The notes under the pieces are model-generated. The model saw only the letters and a list, made by a program, of their open reading frames with translations. It made no database searches and was not told the DNA's origin. 25,955 nt of DNA. Source: JAUWNJ01 sp034190305. Lineage in GTDB: Bacteria > Planctomycetota > Phycisphaerae > SM23-33. Position 1 is the stretch's first letter. Each line of letters begins with the position of its first letter. Below are positions 7,069 through 14,654 of the stretch, one piece after another. The translations under genes and the position numbers were made by a program. The stretch is from assembly GCA_034190305.1 (NCBI GenBank), contig JAXHSV010000009.1:1-25955 (forward strand), read 5' to 3'.

Positions 7069-9033
7069 ATGGAAATTATTGCTGTCGATATTCTCTTGTA
7101 CTGGTCCCAATATATCTGGCCCTTTTTGATGTTTATAATCGGGCTTGGGCTGGTCGTTTTCGTGCACGAATTTGGTCATTTTATTGCGGCCAAGTGGGCG
7201 GGCGTGAAGGTAGAAGAATTCGCGCTGGGTTTCGGGAAGAAACTTATCGGCCTGCGGCGCGGCGAAACGCTGTACCGGCTGAACGCCTTTCCCCTAGGCG
7301 GATATGTCAAGATGCTCGGTCAGGACGACTTTAACGCTGCCGCCACCGCCGAGGATGATGCGCGTTCCTGGCAGCGATCGCCCGCCGGAAAAAAACTTGT
7401 AATCCTCTCTGCCGGCGTGGCGATGAACGTCGTCTTCTCGGTAGTTTTGTTCGTAATCGTGTACATGATCGGGATACGCTTTATCGCCCCCGTGGTCGGG
7501 TCAACTCAGCCGGGCTACCCCGCCGCCACAGCCGTCCTGCCTGATAAGGTCGCCGAGGCTATGGGGACCAAAGAGGCAGTAGGCCTGCAATCCGGGGACA
7601 GAATCCTGGCGATTAACGGCAAGGAAACCCGCCGTTTCAACCAGATTCGAATGGCGGCAGGCCTAAGTGATGATGATGAAAAGTTTGACCTCAAGGTAGC
7701 CCGCAAGATCAAGGGCAGGGAGATAACCTTCAATGTGGCGCTGACGCCCAAAAAGGCCGAGATAGGTTCGTTCGGTAAGCATTACGTTTTCGGGATCGGT
7801 CAGCCCGTCAGCACCATAATCGAAATGCCGGGCAAGGAAGGATACACCGGCCTGGAACATTTTAAAAAGGGTGACAGGATCGTTGAATTCGCCGGTGAAC
7901 CCATTGAACAGTTCCGGGACCTGGCGCCGGCGTTTCGGAATAACGCCGGTAAAAGGGTGGAAATTATAGTCGAGCGGAACGGTCGGCGGGTCGGCGTACA
8001 GGTCCAGCCGCTGGAAATTTCCGGCGGGGACGGCGAGGACGACCAGGAAAACCTGACTATCCTCGGTATCTCGCCGCGTATTCGCGTTGTCGATGTATTC
8101 AGGAAATCTCCCGCCGAAAAAGCGGGACTCGAAATCGGCGACATTATACTTCAATACGCAGGTCAGGGCGTCCCAAGCCGGGCAGAACTGCTCGAAATCA
8201 ACATGAAATACGCAAACACCGAAACATCCATCCGAGTGCTCCGCGATGGTGAAACCCTTGATTTGAAAATCACGCCGGAAAAAGAAAAACAAGATGAGAA
8301 TGCCCTTATCGGAATCACTCCAGCGCCCGAGCAGGACAAACCCTTCGTCGCAAGGGTGCAGGCCGATTCGCCCGCAGCCAAAGCCGGCGTCGCCGAAGGC
8401 GCTGTGATCACGAAGATTAACGATACTCCGGTAACCACGTGGGCGGAGGTGTTCGCAGCCCTGCAATTGTCAGCCGGTAAAAAGACCGTGCTGACCTATA
8501 CCCTCGTCGGAAGCGAACAAAAAGGCGCTATCGATATCCTGACCAAAGAGATGTTCGATCCTGAAGGATACTCTTTCACATCGCCTGCTATTGGTGCGAT
8601 TTCGTTTCTAAAGACCGATTTGATCCGCGGCAATCTGCTCCAGGCGCTCGGATGGGGCACTGAGGACACCGTAATGTTTATGGCATCGGTCTATAAATCG
8701 CTGCGGAACATTTTCAAGGAGCGGGTGAGTACGAAGGGTATCAGCGGTCCGGTCGGCATCGGCGCTATCGCCATCATGATGGGCAGAGAAGGCGCCATCG
8801 AACTGGCATACTTTATGGCGATGCTGTCGGCGCTGGTGGCGGTGTTTAACTTCCTGCCTCTCCCGGTCCTCGACGGTGGGCACGTAGTACTTGTATTGAT
8901 AGAGAAGGTTCGTGGAAGGCCCCTGCCGACAAAGGCCCTGGTGGGTATTCAACTGGTTGGATGGATACTTTTCGGTGGGCTATTTCTGGCTCTGACGTAT
9001 CAGGACATAGTCCGGTTCGTTTTCGGAGAATAG
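7069..9033 (+). CDS. rseP: Site-2 (M50) metalloprotease with four PDZ-like segments
   Basis: RseP-type proteases cut transmembrane substrates such as anti-sigma factors within the membrane. This protein has 654 residues. HEFGH (33-37) lies at the end of the first membrane segment and NFLPLPVLDGGH (about 594-605) supplies the third metal ligand region; further membrane segments lie near 112-137 and 582-645. Between them are four PDZ-like segments: near 165-225 (GLQSGDRILAINGKE), 245-315 (FKKGDRIVEFAGEP), 335-405 (SPAEKAGLEIGDIILQY) and 425-490 (SPAAKAGVAEGAVITKI). Typical RseP has about 450 residues and two PDZ domains, so this is enlarged. GAGGTG with five bases of spacing supports the ATG at 7069 rather than the GTG at 7063. 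hom follows 55 bases later. Confidence 0.9.
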   Translation: MEIIAVDILLYWSQYIWPFLMFIIGLGLVVFVHEFGHFIAAKWAGVKVEEFALGFGKKLIGLRRGETLYRLNAFPLGGYVKMLGQDDFNAAATAEDDARSWQRSPAGKKLVILSAGVAMNVVFSVVLFVIVYMIGIRFIAPVVGSTQPGYPAATAVLPDKVAEAMGTKEAVGLQSGDRILAINGKETRRFNQIRMAAGLSDDDEKFDLKVARKIKGREITFNVALTPKKAEIGSFGKHYVFGIGQPVSTIIEMPGKEGYTGLEHFKKGDRIVEFAGEPIEQFRDLAPAFRNNAGKRVEIIVERNGRRVGVQVQPLEISGGDGEDDQENLTILGISPRIRVVDVFRKSPAEKAGLEIGDIILQYAGQGVPSRAELLEINMKYANTETSIRVLRDGETLDLKITPEKEKQDENALIGITPAPEQDKPFVARVQADSPAAKAGVAEGAVITKINDTPVTTWAEVFAALQLSAGKKTVLTYTLVGSEQKGAIDILTKEMFDPEGYSFTSPAIGAISFLKTDLIRGNLLQALGWGTEDTVMFMASVYKSLRNIFKERVSTKGISGPVGIGAIAIMMGREGAIELAYFMAMLSALVAVFNFLPLPVLDGGHVVLVLIEKVRGRPLPTKALVGIQLVGWILFGGLFLALTYQDIVRFVFGE

Positions 9034-9088
9034 TAAAAAGCAATGGCGGCGCAGATTTGCAACATGAGCCGCCATGCGGGGATTTGCA

Positions 9089-10438
9089 ATGGAAGGTTGT
9101 AAGGAAATCGGAGTCGTTATGGTCGGCTGCGGGACGGTCGGCGGGGCGACGGCGCAAATACTGACTCGGCAGGCGGATAAACTCACCAAGCGCATCGGTA
9201 TCGACATTGCCCTCCGCGCTATCGTCGATGTGGATTTCGCGCACGCCAAAGAACTAGGCCTCGATGAGAAAATATTCTGCACGGACCTCCAGGCCGCCAT
9301 CGCGCGGGACGACGTTCAAATCGTCGTTGAACTCGTCGGCGGAACAACCGTCGCAAAGACAATCGTCGAGCGAGCGATCGCAGCCGGTAAGCACGTCGTA
9401 ACCGCCAACAAGGCGCTGCTGGCCCATCATGGTGCCGAACTTCTGGGGCAGGCGAGAGATCGCGACGTAGTCATTGCCTTCGAAGCCAGTTGCGCCGGGG
9501 CGATACCGATTATATCGGCTTTGACGGGTGAGTTGGCGTGCGACCGGATCGACGCAATCTACGGTATCGTCAACGGAACGTGCAATTACATACTCACAGC
9601 CATGGCCGAGCATGGTCAGATATACGCTGACGCATTGAGCATCGCGCAGGCGCGAGGCCTGGCCGAAGCCGACCCGACGCTTGATGTTACCGGTGGGGAT
9701 TCCGCTCATAAACTGACGATAATGGCCGACCTGGCGTTCCGATGCCGGACCGATGTCGAGAAGATTTACGTCGAGGGCATCGACCGTCTGGAATTGCAGG
9801 ACATTCACTACGGGCGTGAACTTGGATACGTTATCAAGTTGCTGGCAATCGCCCGCCGACAGGAAAACGGGCTTTCACTGCGGGTGCATCCCGCCTTTAT
9901 CTCCACCCGCCATCCACTGGCTTGGGTGTCCGGTCCTTTCAACGCCGTAAGTGTCTATGGCGAGAATTCCGGGCACACTATGTACTATGGTCGAGGCGCC
10001 GGCGACAAACCGACCGCTGCGGCAGTTACAGGAGACATCGTGTCGGTGGCTCTGGGAAACGCGCAACGAAAATTCCAAACGCTCGACATCTGGCCCGACC
10101 GTCTCGAACAGGCCGACCAGTTGGACATTGCTGCTGTGCAATGCAGATATTACCTACGCCTCCAGGCGGAAGACCATCCCGGCGTCTTCGCGCGCATCGC
10201 GAATATTCTCGGAAACCACGATATCAGTATCGCTTCGCTTCTCCAGCACGAATCGACCGACGCCGACAACGCCGGAGTGCCCGTTGTCATCACCACGCAC
10301 GAAGCGGCTGAAGGAAACATCCGTGCGGCGCTGGACGAAGTTAACCGTCTTGACGTTATCAAGAAACCTTGCGTATGTATCCACATGGTGGCTGAACACC
10401 CGGAAAAAACAGAGACCGGGAACCGGACTGAACGCTGA
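9089..10438 (+). CDS. hom: Homoserine dehydrogenase
   Basis: Reduces aspartate semialdehyde to homoserine with NAD(P)H, on the route to threonine and methionine. The 449-residue protein has GCGTVGG (13-19) in the nucleotide-binding domain, TANKALLAHHG (105-115), EASCAGAIP (132-140), NGTCNYIL (162-169), and GLAEADPTLDVTGGDSAHK (190-208) with the likely catalytic K208. A C-terminal ACT domain (LRLQAEDHPGVFARIANILGNHDISI) is expected to bind threonine for feedback control. The start at 9089 has GGGGA seven bases upstream; an ATG at 9074 is in frame and adds MRGFA. The TGA stop (10436-10438) lies in the repeat tract at 10433-10457. The ApgM-family gene follows 23 bases later. Confidence 0.95.
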   Translation: MEGCKEIGVVMVGCGTVGGATAQILTRQADKLTKRIGIDIALRAIVDVDFAHAKELGLDEKIFCTDLQAAIARDDVQIVVELVGGTTVAKTIVERAIAAGKHVVTANKALLAHHGAELLGQARDRDVVIAFEASCAGAIPIISALTGELACDRIDAIYGIVNGTCNYILTAMAEHGQIYADALSIAQARGLAEADPTLDVTGGDSAHKLTIMADLAFRCRTDVEKIYVEGIDRLELQDIHYGRELGYVIKLLAIARRQENGLSLRVHPAFISTRHPLAWVSGPFNAVSVYGENSGHTMYYGRGAGDKPTAAAVTGDIVSVALGNAQRKFQTLDIWPDRLEQADQLDIAAVQCRYYLRLQAEDHPGVFARIANILGNHDISIASLLQHESTDADNAGVPVVITTHEAAEGNIRAALDEVNRLDVIKKPCVCIHMVAEHPEKTETGNRTER

Positions 10439-10457
10439 TTGCCGATTGCTGATTGCT
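10433..10457 (+). repeat. Degenerate heptamer repeat tract across the hom stop codon
   Basis: CGCTGATTGCCGATTGCTGA runs on as TTGCT, so a GATTGCT-type unit appears three times. It shares GCTGATTGC with the tract at 7012-7041. The hom stop TGA (10436-10438) lies in it, and it ends five bases before the start of the next gene. Confidence 0.7.
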
Positions 10458-10461
10458 AAAA

Positions 10462-11655
10462 ATGAAATATGCAATTGTAATTCCGGATGGAGCGGCGGAT
10501 GTGCCGATTGACGAGTTGGGAGGCAGGACGCCGCTGGAGGCTGCGAACATTCCAAACATGGACTGGATCGCCGCCAACGGAAAGTGCGGAACGGTCAGAA
10601 ACGTCCCGCCGGAGATGCCCTGCGGATCGGACGTAGCCATATTGTCTGTGCTGGGATACGACCCGCAGAAATACTACACCGGAAGGGCGCCGCTGGAGGC
10701 TGCCGCACGAGGTCTGCGGGTAAAACCAAATGAATGGGTCTTCCGATGCAATCTCGTTACTATCGTTGACGGCGTAATGGAAGACCACTCATCAGGGAAC
10801 ATCTCCACCGAGGAAAGCAGCGCCCTGATTGCCGAACTGAACCGCATACTCGCCAATGACCAATTGCACTTTTTTCCCGGCGTTTCCTACCGCCACCTGA
10901 TGACCTTCTCGGGAAAGTCCGACGTAACGACGACGCCCCCGCACGACATTTTAGGCCAGACCGTTGAACCGCACCTTCCGAAAGGGCATGGAAGCGACCT
11001 GTTCAGGACGCTCATCGACCGCAGCGAAGCCGTCCTCGCAGACGCCGAGATCAACCAGATCCGCCGCGACCTCGGCGAGAACCCCGCCACGCACATCTGG
11101 ATTTGGGGACAGGGACAGATGCCGCAACTACCGACTTTCGCCGATCGTTTCGGAATAGCCTCCTCTGCCTCCATATCGGCGGTCGATCTGGTCCGCGGCC
11201 TGAGCAAACTTATCGGGTGGGACCACATCGAGGTTGCCGGTGCGACCGGTTTCGTCGATACCAACTACGCCGGGAAGGGTTCTTCGGCTGTGGAGGCGCT
11301 GGTGGATCACGACCTGGTGTTCGTTCACGTCGAGGCCCCCGACGAAGCCGGACACCAGTCCGACGCCGCCGATAAGGTCCACTCCATCGAGCAGATAGAC
11401 CGCCACGTCGTCGGCCCTTTACTGGAATACTTCCGCGACAACCAGACGGACGACTGGCGAATAATGGTCCTTCCGGACCATCCTACGCCGTGCAGCCTCC
11501 GTACGCACACGGGCGAACCGGTCCCCTTCGCGATGGCGGGGAAGCGCATCGAATCGGTCGTGCACCGCCCCTTCACCGAATCGTCCGCTGTCGCTTCCGA
11601 CCTGTACATCACCCGCGGCTGCGAACTGATGGAATTCTTCCTGAAAGTCAGATGA
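10462..11655 (+). CDS. ApgM-family phosphomutase-like protein, probable homoserine kinase
   Basis: This 397-residue protein belongs to the alkaline-phosphatase-like archaeal-type phosphoglycerate mutase group. Evidence is MKYAIVIPDGAADVPI (metal D9), GSDVAILSVLGYDP (S56 as the likely phosphoserine and D57), YYTGRAPLEAAARG, HVEAPDEAGHQSD, and LPDHPTPC with TGEPVPFA. The family splits into true mutases and a branch proposed to be a homoserine kinase (the TIGR02535 'proposed homoserine kinase' idea) in genomes lacking thrB. Here it directly follows hom, which favours the kinase reading, although glycolytic phosphoglycerate mutase activity cannot be excluded. The ATG at 10462 is preferred over a TTG at 10453. 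No clear Shine-Dalgarno is visible; the upstream sequence is repeat tract. The gene converges on the protease gene downstream. Confidence 0.85.
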   Translation: MKYAIVIPDGAADVPIDELGGRTPLEAANIPNMDWIAANGKCGTVRNVPPEMPCGSDVAILSVLGYDPQKYYTGRAPLEAAARGLRVKPNEWVFRCNLVTIVDGVMEDHSSGNISTEESSALIAELNRILANDQLHFFPGVSYRHLMTFSGKSDVTTTPPHDILGQTVEPHLPKGHGSDLFRTLIDRSEAVLADAEINQIRRDLGENPATHIWIWGQGQMPQLPTFADRFGIASSASISAVDLVRGLSKLIGWDHIEVAGATGFVDTNYAGKGSSAVEALVDHDLVFVHVEAPDEAGHQSDAADKVHSIEQIDRHVVGPLLEYFRDNQTDDWRIMVLPDHPTPCSLRTHTGEPVPFAMAGKRIESVVHRPFTESSAVASDLYITRGCELMEFFLKVR

Positions 11656-11782
11656 TTGCCTGCGAGTAAGCGACGAAGCCGAACGGCGGATTGCTCGCCA
11701 CCGCCTGCAAGCAAACCGGTAGCGTTGTCGCCTGCTCGCTTCCGGCAGGTATGCGGGCGGAGTTTTAAGCCGGGAATATCCG

Positions 11783-13372
11783 TCAGCGGCGACGGCGAGA
11801 GGGTTCCGGCTCTTCTAACGGCTCGAGTTTCGGATTCACATGCAGACCGCTGACGTTCACCGCAATGACCAACGGCGTGCTTTCGACAAATCCTCCTATT
11901 ACGCCGGCCACTTGACACCACTGACCCTCCATGGCTGTAACGCTGCCCGGACACCATACGTAAATAGGCTGATCGACGTCATAAATGACGACCAGAAGGT
12001 GCGAGACGTTTCGAGTCAGTTTCACGGTCTGCAATCTGCCTATGAAAATCACCGCCTCTCCCAGGTGCTTATGAGGAGCGGCCAGTGTCTTCCTGGCTTG
12101 TTTCGTCAGATCGCCTGCGTGCCAGATGTTGTCGAGCGCGGACTCCTGTAAAACCTCCACCCCCTTGCGCCATGCGAGAGATACCTGCTCATCAGCCTCG
12201 TTTATCTCGGACATTGCGACAACCAGTTCGCCCAGTCGCTTGTACAAATTGTCGGGCTGGGGGCTGATACCATGCCCCACACAGATGGGGCAGGCTTCCC
12301 AATCCCTCTTGGTTTCGGTAACAGTTACCCACTTGTAACGATAGCGTGGTTTTATTCCCGGACCGGTTACGATGACCCTGCGCCGCTCCATCTTTTCGAC
12401 TTTTACCTTTTTCTCGACTACGCCCGTCCCGCGACACTTTCCGCAATAGATGTTCCGCTCGGCGAGTTCGGCGGCAAGGGTTATGCTCCTGGCCGCTGTG
12501 GCCGACCCGTAATAATTCTCCTCCTGCTGTTCGGTGGTGCTACGCCGAGATATCTCGGCAAGATCTATCGTTCGGGCGCCGTCGGCTTTTTTCATAAGGT
12601 CCGCCACCGCCTGCCATTCGATCGCAAAGCCGACCTGGTCTGACGGCAAGCCGATTGTAACAACACCAAGGACCCGCCCCTTTTCGTCCAGAAGAGGCCC
12701 CCCGCTGTTGCTGCGGCAGAGATGCGTATTGGTTTGCAGATACTTGTATCCGTGCATGAGAGAAAGTTTTCCCTCGACGGCTTCGGCGACTTCGGCGGAA
12801 GTTCGCGTCCTGCTTACTACTCCGACGCCGAACAGGAGGCACACGTCACTGGTGTGACCGATGGTAACCACTGCTTCGGCAACCTTGACATCGTTCACCG
12901 AACGCCCTGAGAAGACGTAGGGGGCGACAGCTGGGATTGCAGGCTTAAGGATAGCAAGGTCCGCCTCCTGATCGACAGCGAGAACGTTCGCTTTTAACTG
13001 CACCCCGCCTCTCGTCTCGATGGAGATGCCCGTCAGGCGCTTGTGACTTATCACGTGCCAATTGGTAACCACCAGAGAGGTCTTGGAGACGAAAAAACCG
13101 CTGCCGGTTTGAGACTGACCCTCGCCGAGATCGCAAACGACCCTCACGATACCGGGATACGCCTGCTCGTAAAGAGACTGAAGGGAGGAATGCGTCTTGG
13201 CGCGATTCGCCGGCTCCTTATACGATTTGGACTTTGTCTTCGTTACCTCCGCAGGTTTTTTGCTTGTTGCAATTGTTCGCTGCTGCGACCAGGCATCAGG
13301 AAGCCCAATCCAAAAAAAACACAACATCGTCACAATCGCTCGAAAAGACAATTTTGTCGCAATACGTAACAT
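11783..13372 (-). CDS. Secreted trypsin-like serine protease with DnaJ-like zinc finger
   Basis: This 529-residue protein opens with a signal peptide or membrane anchor (about 1-30) ending near AWSQ. A low-complexity Lys/Ser/Thr linker (about 31-60) follows. The protease domain is about 62-262: GSGFFVS, TNWHVIS (H106), DQEADLAIL (D138), and THLCRSNSGGPLLDEKGRV (S223). The serine sits in SNSGGP rather than the common GNSGGP. Residues 310-317 (CGKCRGTG) and 361-368 (CPICVGHG) are DnaJ-like CxxCxGxG elements separated by a basic hairpin, forming a likely zinc site. Residues 438-515 (GEAVIFIGRLQTVKL, WCQVAGVIGGF) look like a small beta (OB-like) domain; the C-terminus is acidic then basic (PSRRRR). 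The ATG has GAAGGTGG upstream. It may act in envelope quality control; this is inference. Confidence 0.85.
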   Translation of the reverse strand: MLRIATKLSFRAIVTMLCFFWIGLPDAWSQQRTIATSKKPAEVTKTKSKSYKEPANRAKTHSSLQSLYEQAYPGIVRVVCDLGEGQSQTGSGFFVSKTSLVVTNWHVISHKRLTGISIETRGGVQLKANVLAVDQEADLAILKPAIPAVAPYVFSGRSVNDVKVAEAVVTIGHTSDVCLLFGVGVVSRTRTSAEVAEAVEGKLSLMHGYKYLQTNTHLCRSNSGGPLLDEKGRVLGVVTIGLPSDQVGFAIEWQAVADLMKKADGARTIDLAEISRRSTTEQQEENYYGSATAARSITLAAELAERNIYCGKCRGTGVVEKKVKVEKMERRRVIVTGPGIKPRYRYKWVTVTETKRDWEACPICVGHGISPQPDNLYKRLGELVVAMSEINEADEQVSLAWRKGVEVLQESALDNIWHAGDLTKQARKTLAAPHKHLGEAVIFIGRLQTVKLTRNVSHLLVVIYDVDQPIYVWCPGSVTAMEGQWCQVAGVIGGFVESTPLVIAVNVSGLHVNPKLEPLEEPEPSRRRR

Positions 13373-13772
13373 AGTCCACCTTCACTAAATAGCGGAGTCC
13401 GAATTAGAAGTCATCCCAAAACCTGCTTAGCAGACGAAAGCGCGGGATTTTTTGATCCGGCAAGGAGCGAAAACAACTTCGAATCAAGGTGATTCGTCAA
13501 GTTTTCTCGACGCAACCGAGCGAAAAAAGACCCGCCTGCAACCCAAATTGAGGTTTTACGATGGCTTCCAGTAAACACCCGCCCAAATACGCCGCAGTCG
13601 CAATCCGCCAACCTTTTTAACTATTATCGTACCTTTACTCTTAAACCGCCAGAAAAAGAATATGTACCTGAAAATCAGATATTTTTTCAGATATTTTTTT
13701 TGAGGAATTTTACGAATCGGTCGCCCGGTAGGGAAAATCGCAAATTCATTGACCGGTCTGCATAGCACCGAA
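13373..13772. other. 400-bp intergenic stretch, mostly uncharacterised
   Basis: This stretch separates the divergently spaced protease gene start (13372) and the 3' end of the PNPOx-like gene (13773). I see no convincing gene; the 66- and 76-codon minus-strand frames inside it have no recognisable features. The only structure noted is an AT-rich tandem repeat at 13676-13699. Confidence 0.5.
13676..13699 (+). repeat. Tandem 12-base AT-rich repeat
   Basis: CAGATATTTTTT occurs twice in tandem (13676-13687 and 13688-13699), preceded by a weak CTGA-AAA-TCAG hairpin (13668-13678). It lies beyond the 3' end of the PNPOx-like gene on the minus strand. On the + strand it resembles a weak hairpin with a T-run, but no + strand gene ends before it. 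Confidence 0.55.
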
Positions 13773-14195
13773 TCAGAACGGAACAAAATTGGCGTGCTCG
13801 CCGGAGGTCTCCGATTCCATGGTCCAGGTGGAGGATTCGCCCTTGCCCAGCCGGAATACGGCGAAAGGCTCGTAACCGTGCTGCTCGACGATCGGTTTGA
13901 GGAAGGGAAACTTCTCTATGGCTTTGTTCTTGAGTTCCACGTCGTCCAACTCCTCGACGGTCCCCCGCAGCCGGAGCTGGGTCATTTGTTTATGGCTGAA
14001 GAAGCACATCTCCACGATGGGGCAAGCCTTGAGTTATCTGTAAACATCCTTCGGTTTGCCCGTACAGAAGTAGAGCCCGTTGTCGTCGGCTAGAAACACG
14101 CTCATGCCTCTGACGCGCGGAGCACCGTCTTTGATCGTCGCCAGGAAGAACTCGTTATTGCCGCCGACGAACGCGATGACCTCTTCTCTGTTCAT
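13773..14195 (-). pseudogene. Pyridoxamine 5'-phosphate oxidase-like split-barrel protein, interrupted by an in-frame TAA
   Basis: Read through as one frame, the gene gives about 140 codons with an in-frame TAA at 14034-14036. Upstream part: MNREEVIAFVGGNNEFFLAT, then DGAPRVRGMSVFLADDNGLYFCTGKPKDVYR. Downstream part in the same frame: LKACPIVEMCFFSHKQMTQL, then RLRGTVEELDDVELKNKAIEKFP. Together this is the complete FMN-binding split-barrel pattern of small PNPOx-like proteins (RVRGM, YFCTGKPKDVYR, L-x-A-C-P-x-V-E-x-C). A Gln codon CAA is expected where TAA is seen, so one C-to-T change suffices. The gene starts at the ATG (14193-14195), which has an excellent AAGGAGA upstream. Both flanking parts keep coding character, so the break looks recent, or it is a sequencing error or a read-through site. 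Confidence 0.75.
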
Positions 14196-14263
14196 CGGCG
14201 TCTCCTTATACGGGATTTTCCATGTCGCTTTCTGCTCACGACCATCGCGGGTCCTTTGCAGTG

Positions 14264-14291
14264 ATTCTACCTCATCTGAAGGCTGTAGCAA
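14264..14291 (-). promoter_or_regulatory. Candidate promoter for the interrupted PNPOx-like gene
   Basis: On the minus strand TTGCTA (14286-14291) and TAGAAT (14264-14269) are 16 bases apart, with matches of four and five of six positions to consensus. The -10 box lies 69 bases upstream of the ATG at 14195. The MITE-like element begins 17 bases further upstream, at 14308. Confidence 0.4.
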
Positions 14292-14307
14292 GGCTGTTTC
14301 CTTTTGG

Positions 14308-14485
14308 GATAGCGTAAGATATTTTGTGTAAGTTTGCGGAGGCATCAGAAATGACGAACAAGTTATAACGCCAGACCCAGCCCAGCCATACCCATGGCTG
14401 GGCTGTAATGTCCGCTCTTCGACCGATTTTGCGAAAACCTGCGTTTGTCCGCTTTCGGAACTTACACAAAATACTTGACGCTATC
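14308..14485. mobile_element. MITE-like element with 27-bp terminal inverted repeats
   Basis: The left end (14308-14334) begins GATAGCGTAAGATATTTTGT and the right end (14459-14485), read on the other strand, begins GATAGCGTCAAGTATTTTGT. Over 27 bases they match except for positions 9, 11 and 12, with the inner part identical. The flanks are TCCTTTTGG (14299-14307) and TCCTTTTTT (14486-14494), matching at seven of nine positions as an aged target-site duplication. The interior holds a perfect 11-base hairpin (14378-14388 with 14395-14405). It is 178 bases with no coding frame of its own, so it would need a transposase in trans. The ends and duplication length suggest the IS256 group, from memory only. 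Confidence 0.8.
14378..14405. repeat. Hairpin inside the MITE-like element
   Basis: CAGCCCAGCCA (14378-14388) and TGGCTGGGCTG (14395-14405) are perfect 11-base complements around a 6-base loop. There is no T-run, so it is probably structural or part of the element rather than a terminator. Confidence 0.7.
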
Positions 14486-14492
14486 TCCTTTT

Positions 14493-14654
14493 TTAGCCCT
14501 CGGCCCGCCGCTGGACCGCGCGAAACGTCTCGATAAGGCTCTCCACGGCAATCACTGACGCCCGCTTCTCCAATCTGCGAATAGACCGATACCCCTCTTC
14601 AAAAATACTTGCGCTGAAGCGTAACACCTTGACGGTGGTTTCGGATGAATCCAC
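14493..14654 (-). CDS. Short unrecognised ORF overlapping the gpsA-like start
   Basis: From a GTG at 14652-14654 the minus strand encodes 53 residues, V/M-DSSETTVKVLRFSASIFEEG, then YRSIRRLEKRASVIAVE and SLIETFRAVQRRAEG, ending at TAA (14493-14495). The sequence is helical and basic with no suspicious low complexity, but there is no Shine-Dalgarno and I recognise no family. It lies head-to-head with, and overlaps by ten bases, the gpsA-like start at 14645. Its stop abuts the MITE target duplication. It may be a decayed gene end or a chance frame. Confidence 0.25.
   Translation of the reverse strand: MDSSETTVKVLRFSASIFEEGYRSIRRLEKRASVIAVESLIETFRAVQRRAEG

Noticed and set aside
7663..8466. 267-codon minus-strand frame
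   Set aside because: It is antisense to the PDZ region of rseP and has no recognisable domain.
11656..11782. Terminator or repeat between convergent apgM-like and protease genes
   Set aside because: There is an imperfect inverted similarity between GCGAGTAAGCGACGA and TTGTCGCCTGCTCGC, with several mismatches and no T-run; too weak to call.
13411..13786. Two minus-strand frames of 66 and 76 codons in the intergenic stretch
   Set aside because: No ribosome binding site, no recognisable features and odd composition; more likely chance frames.
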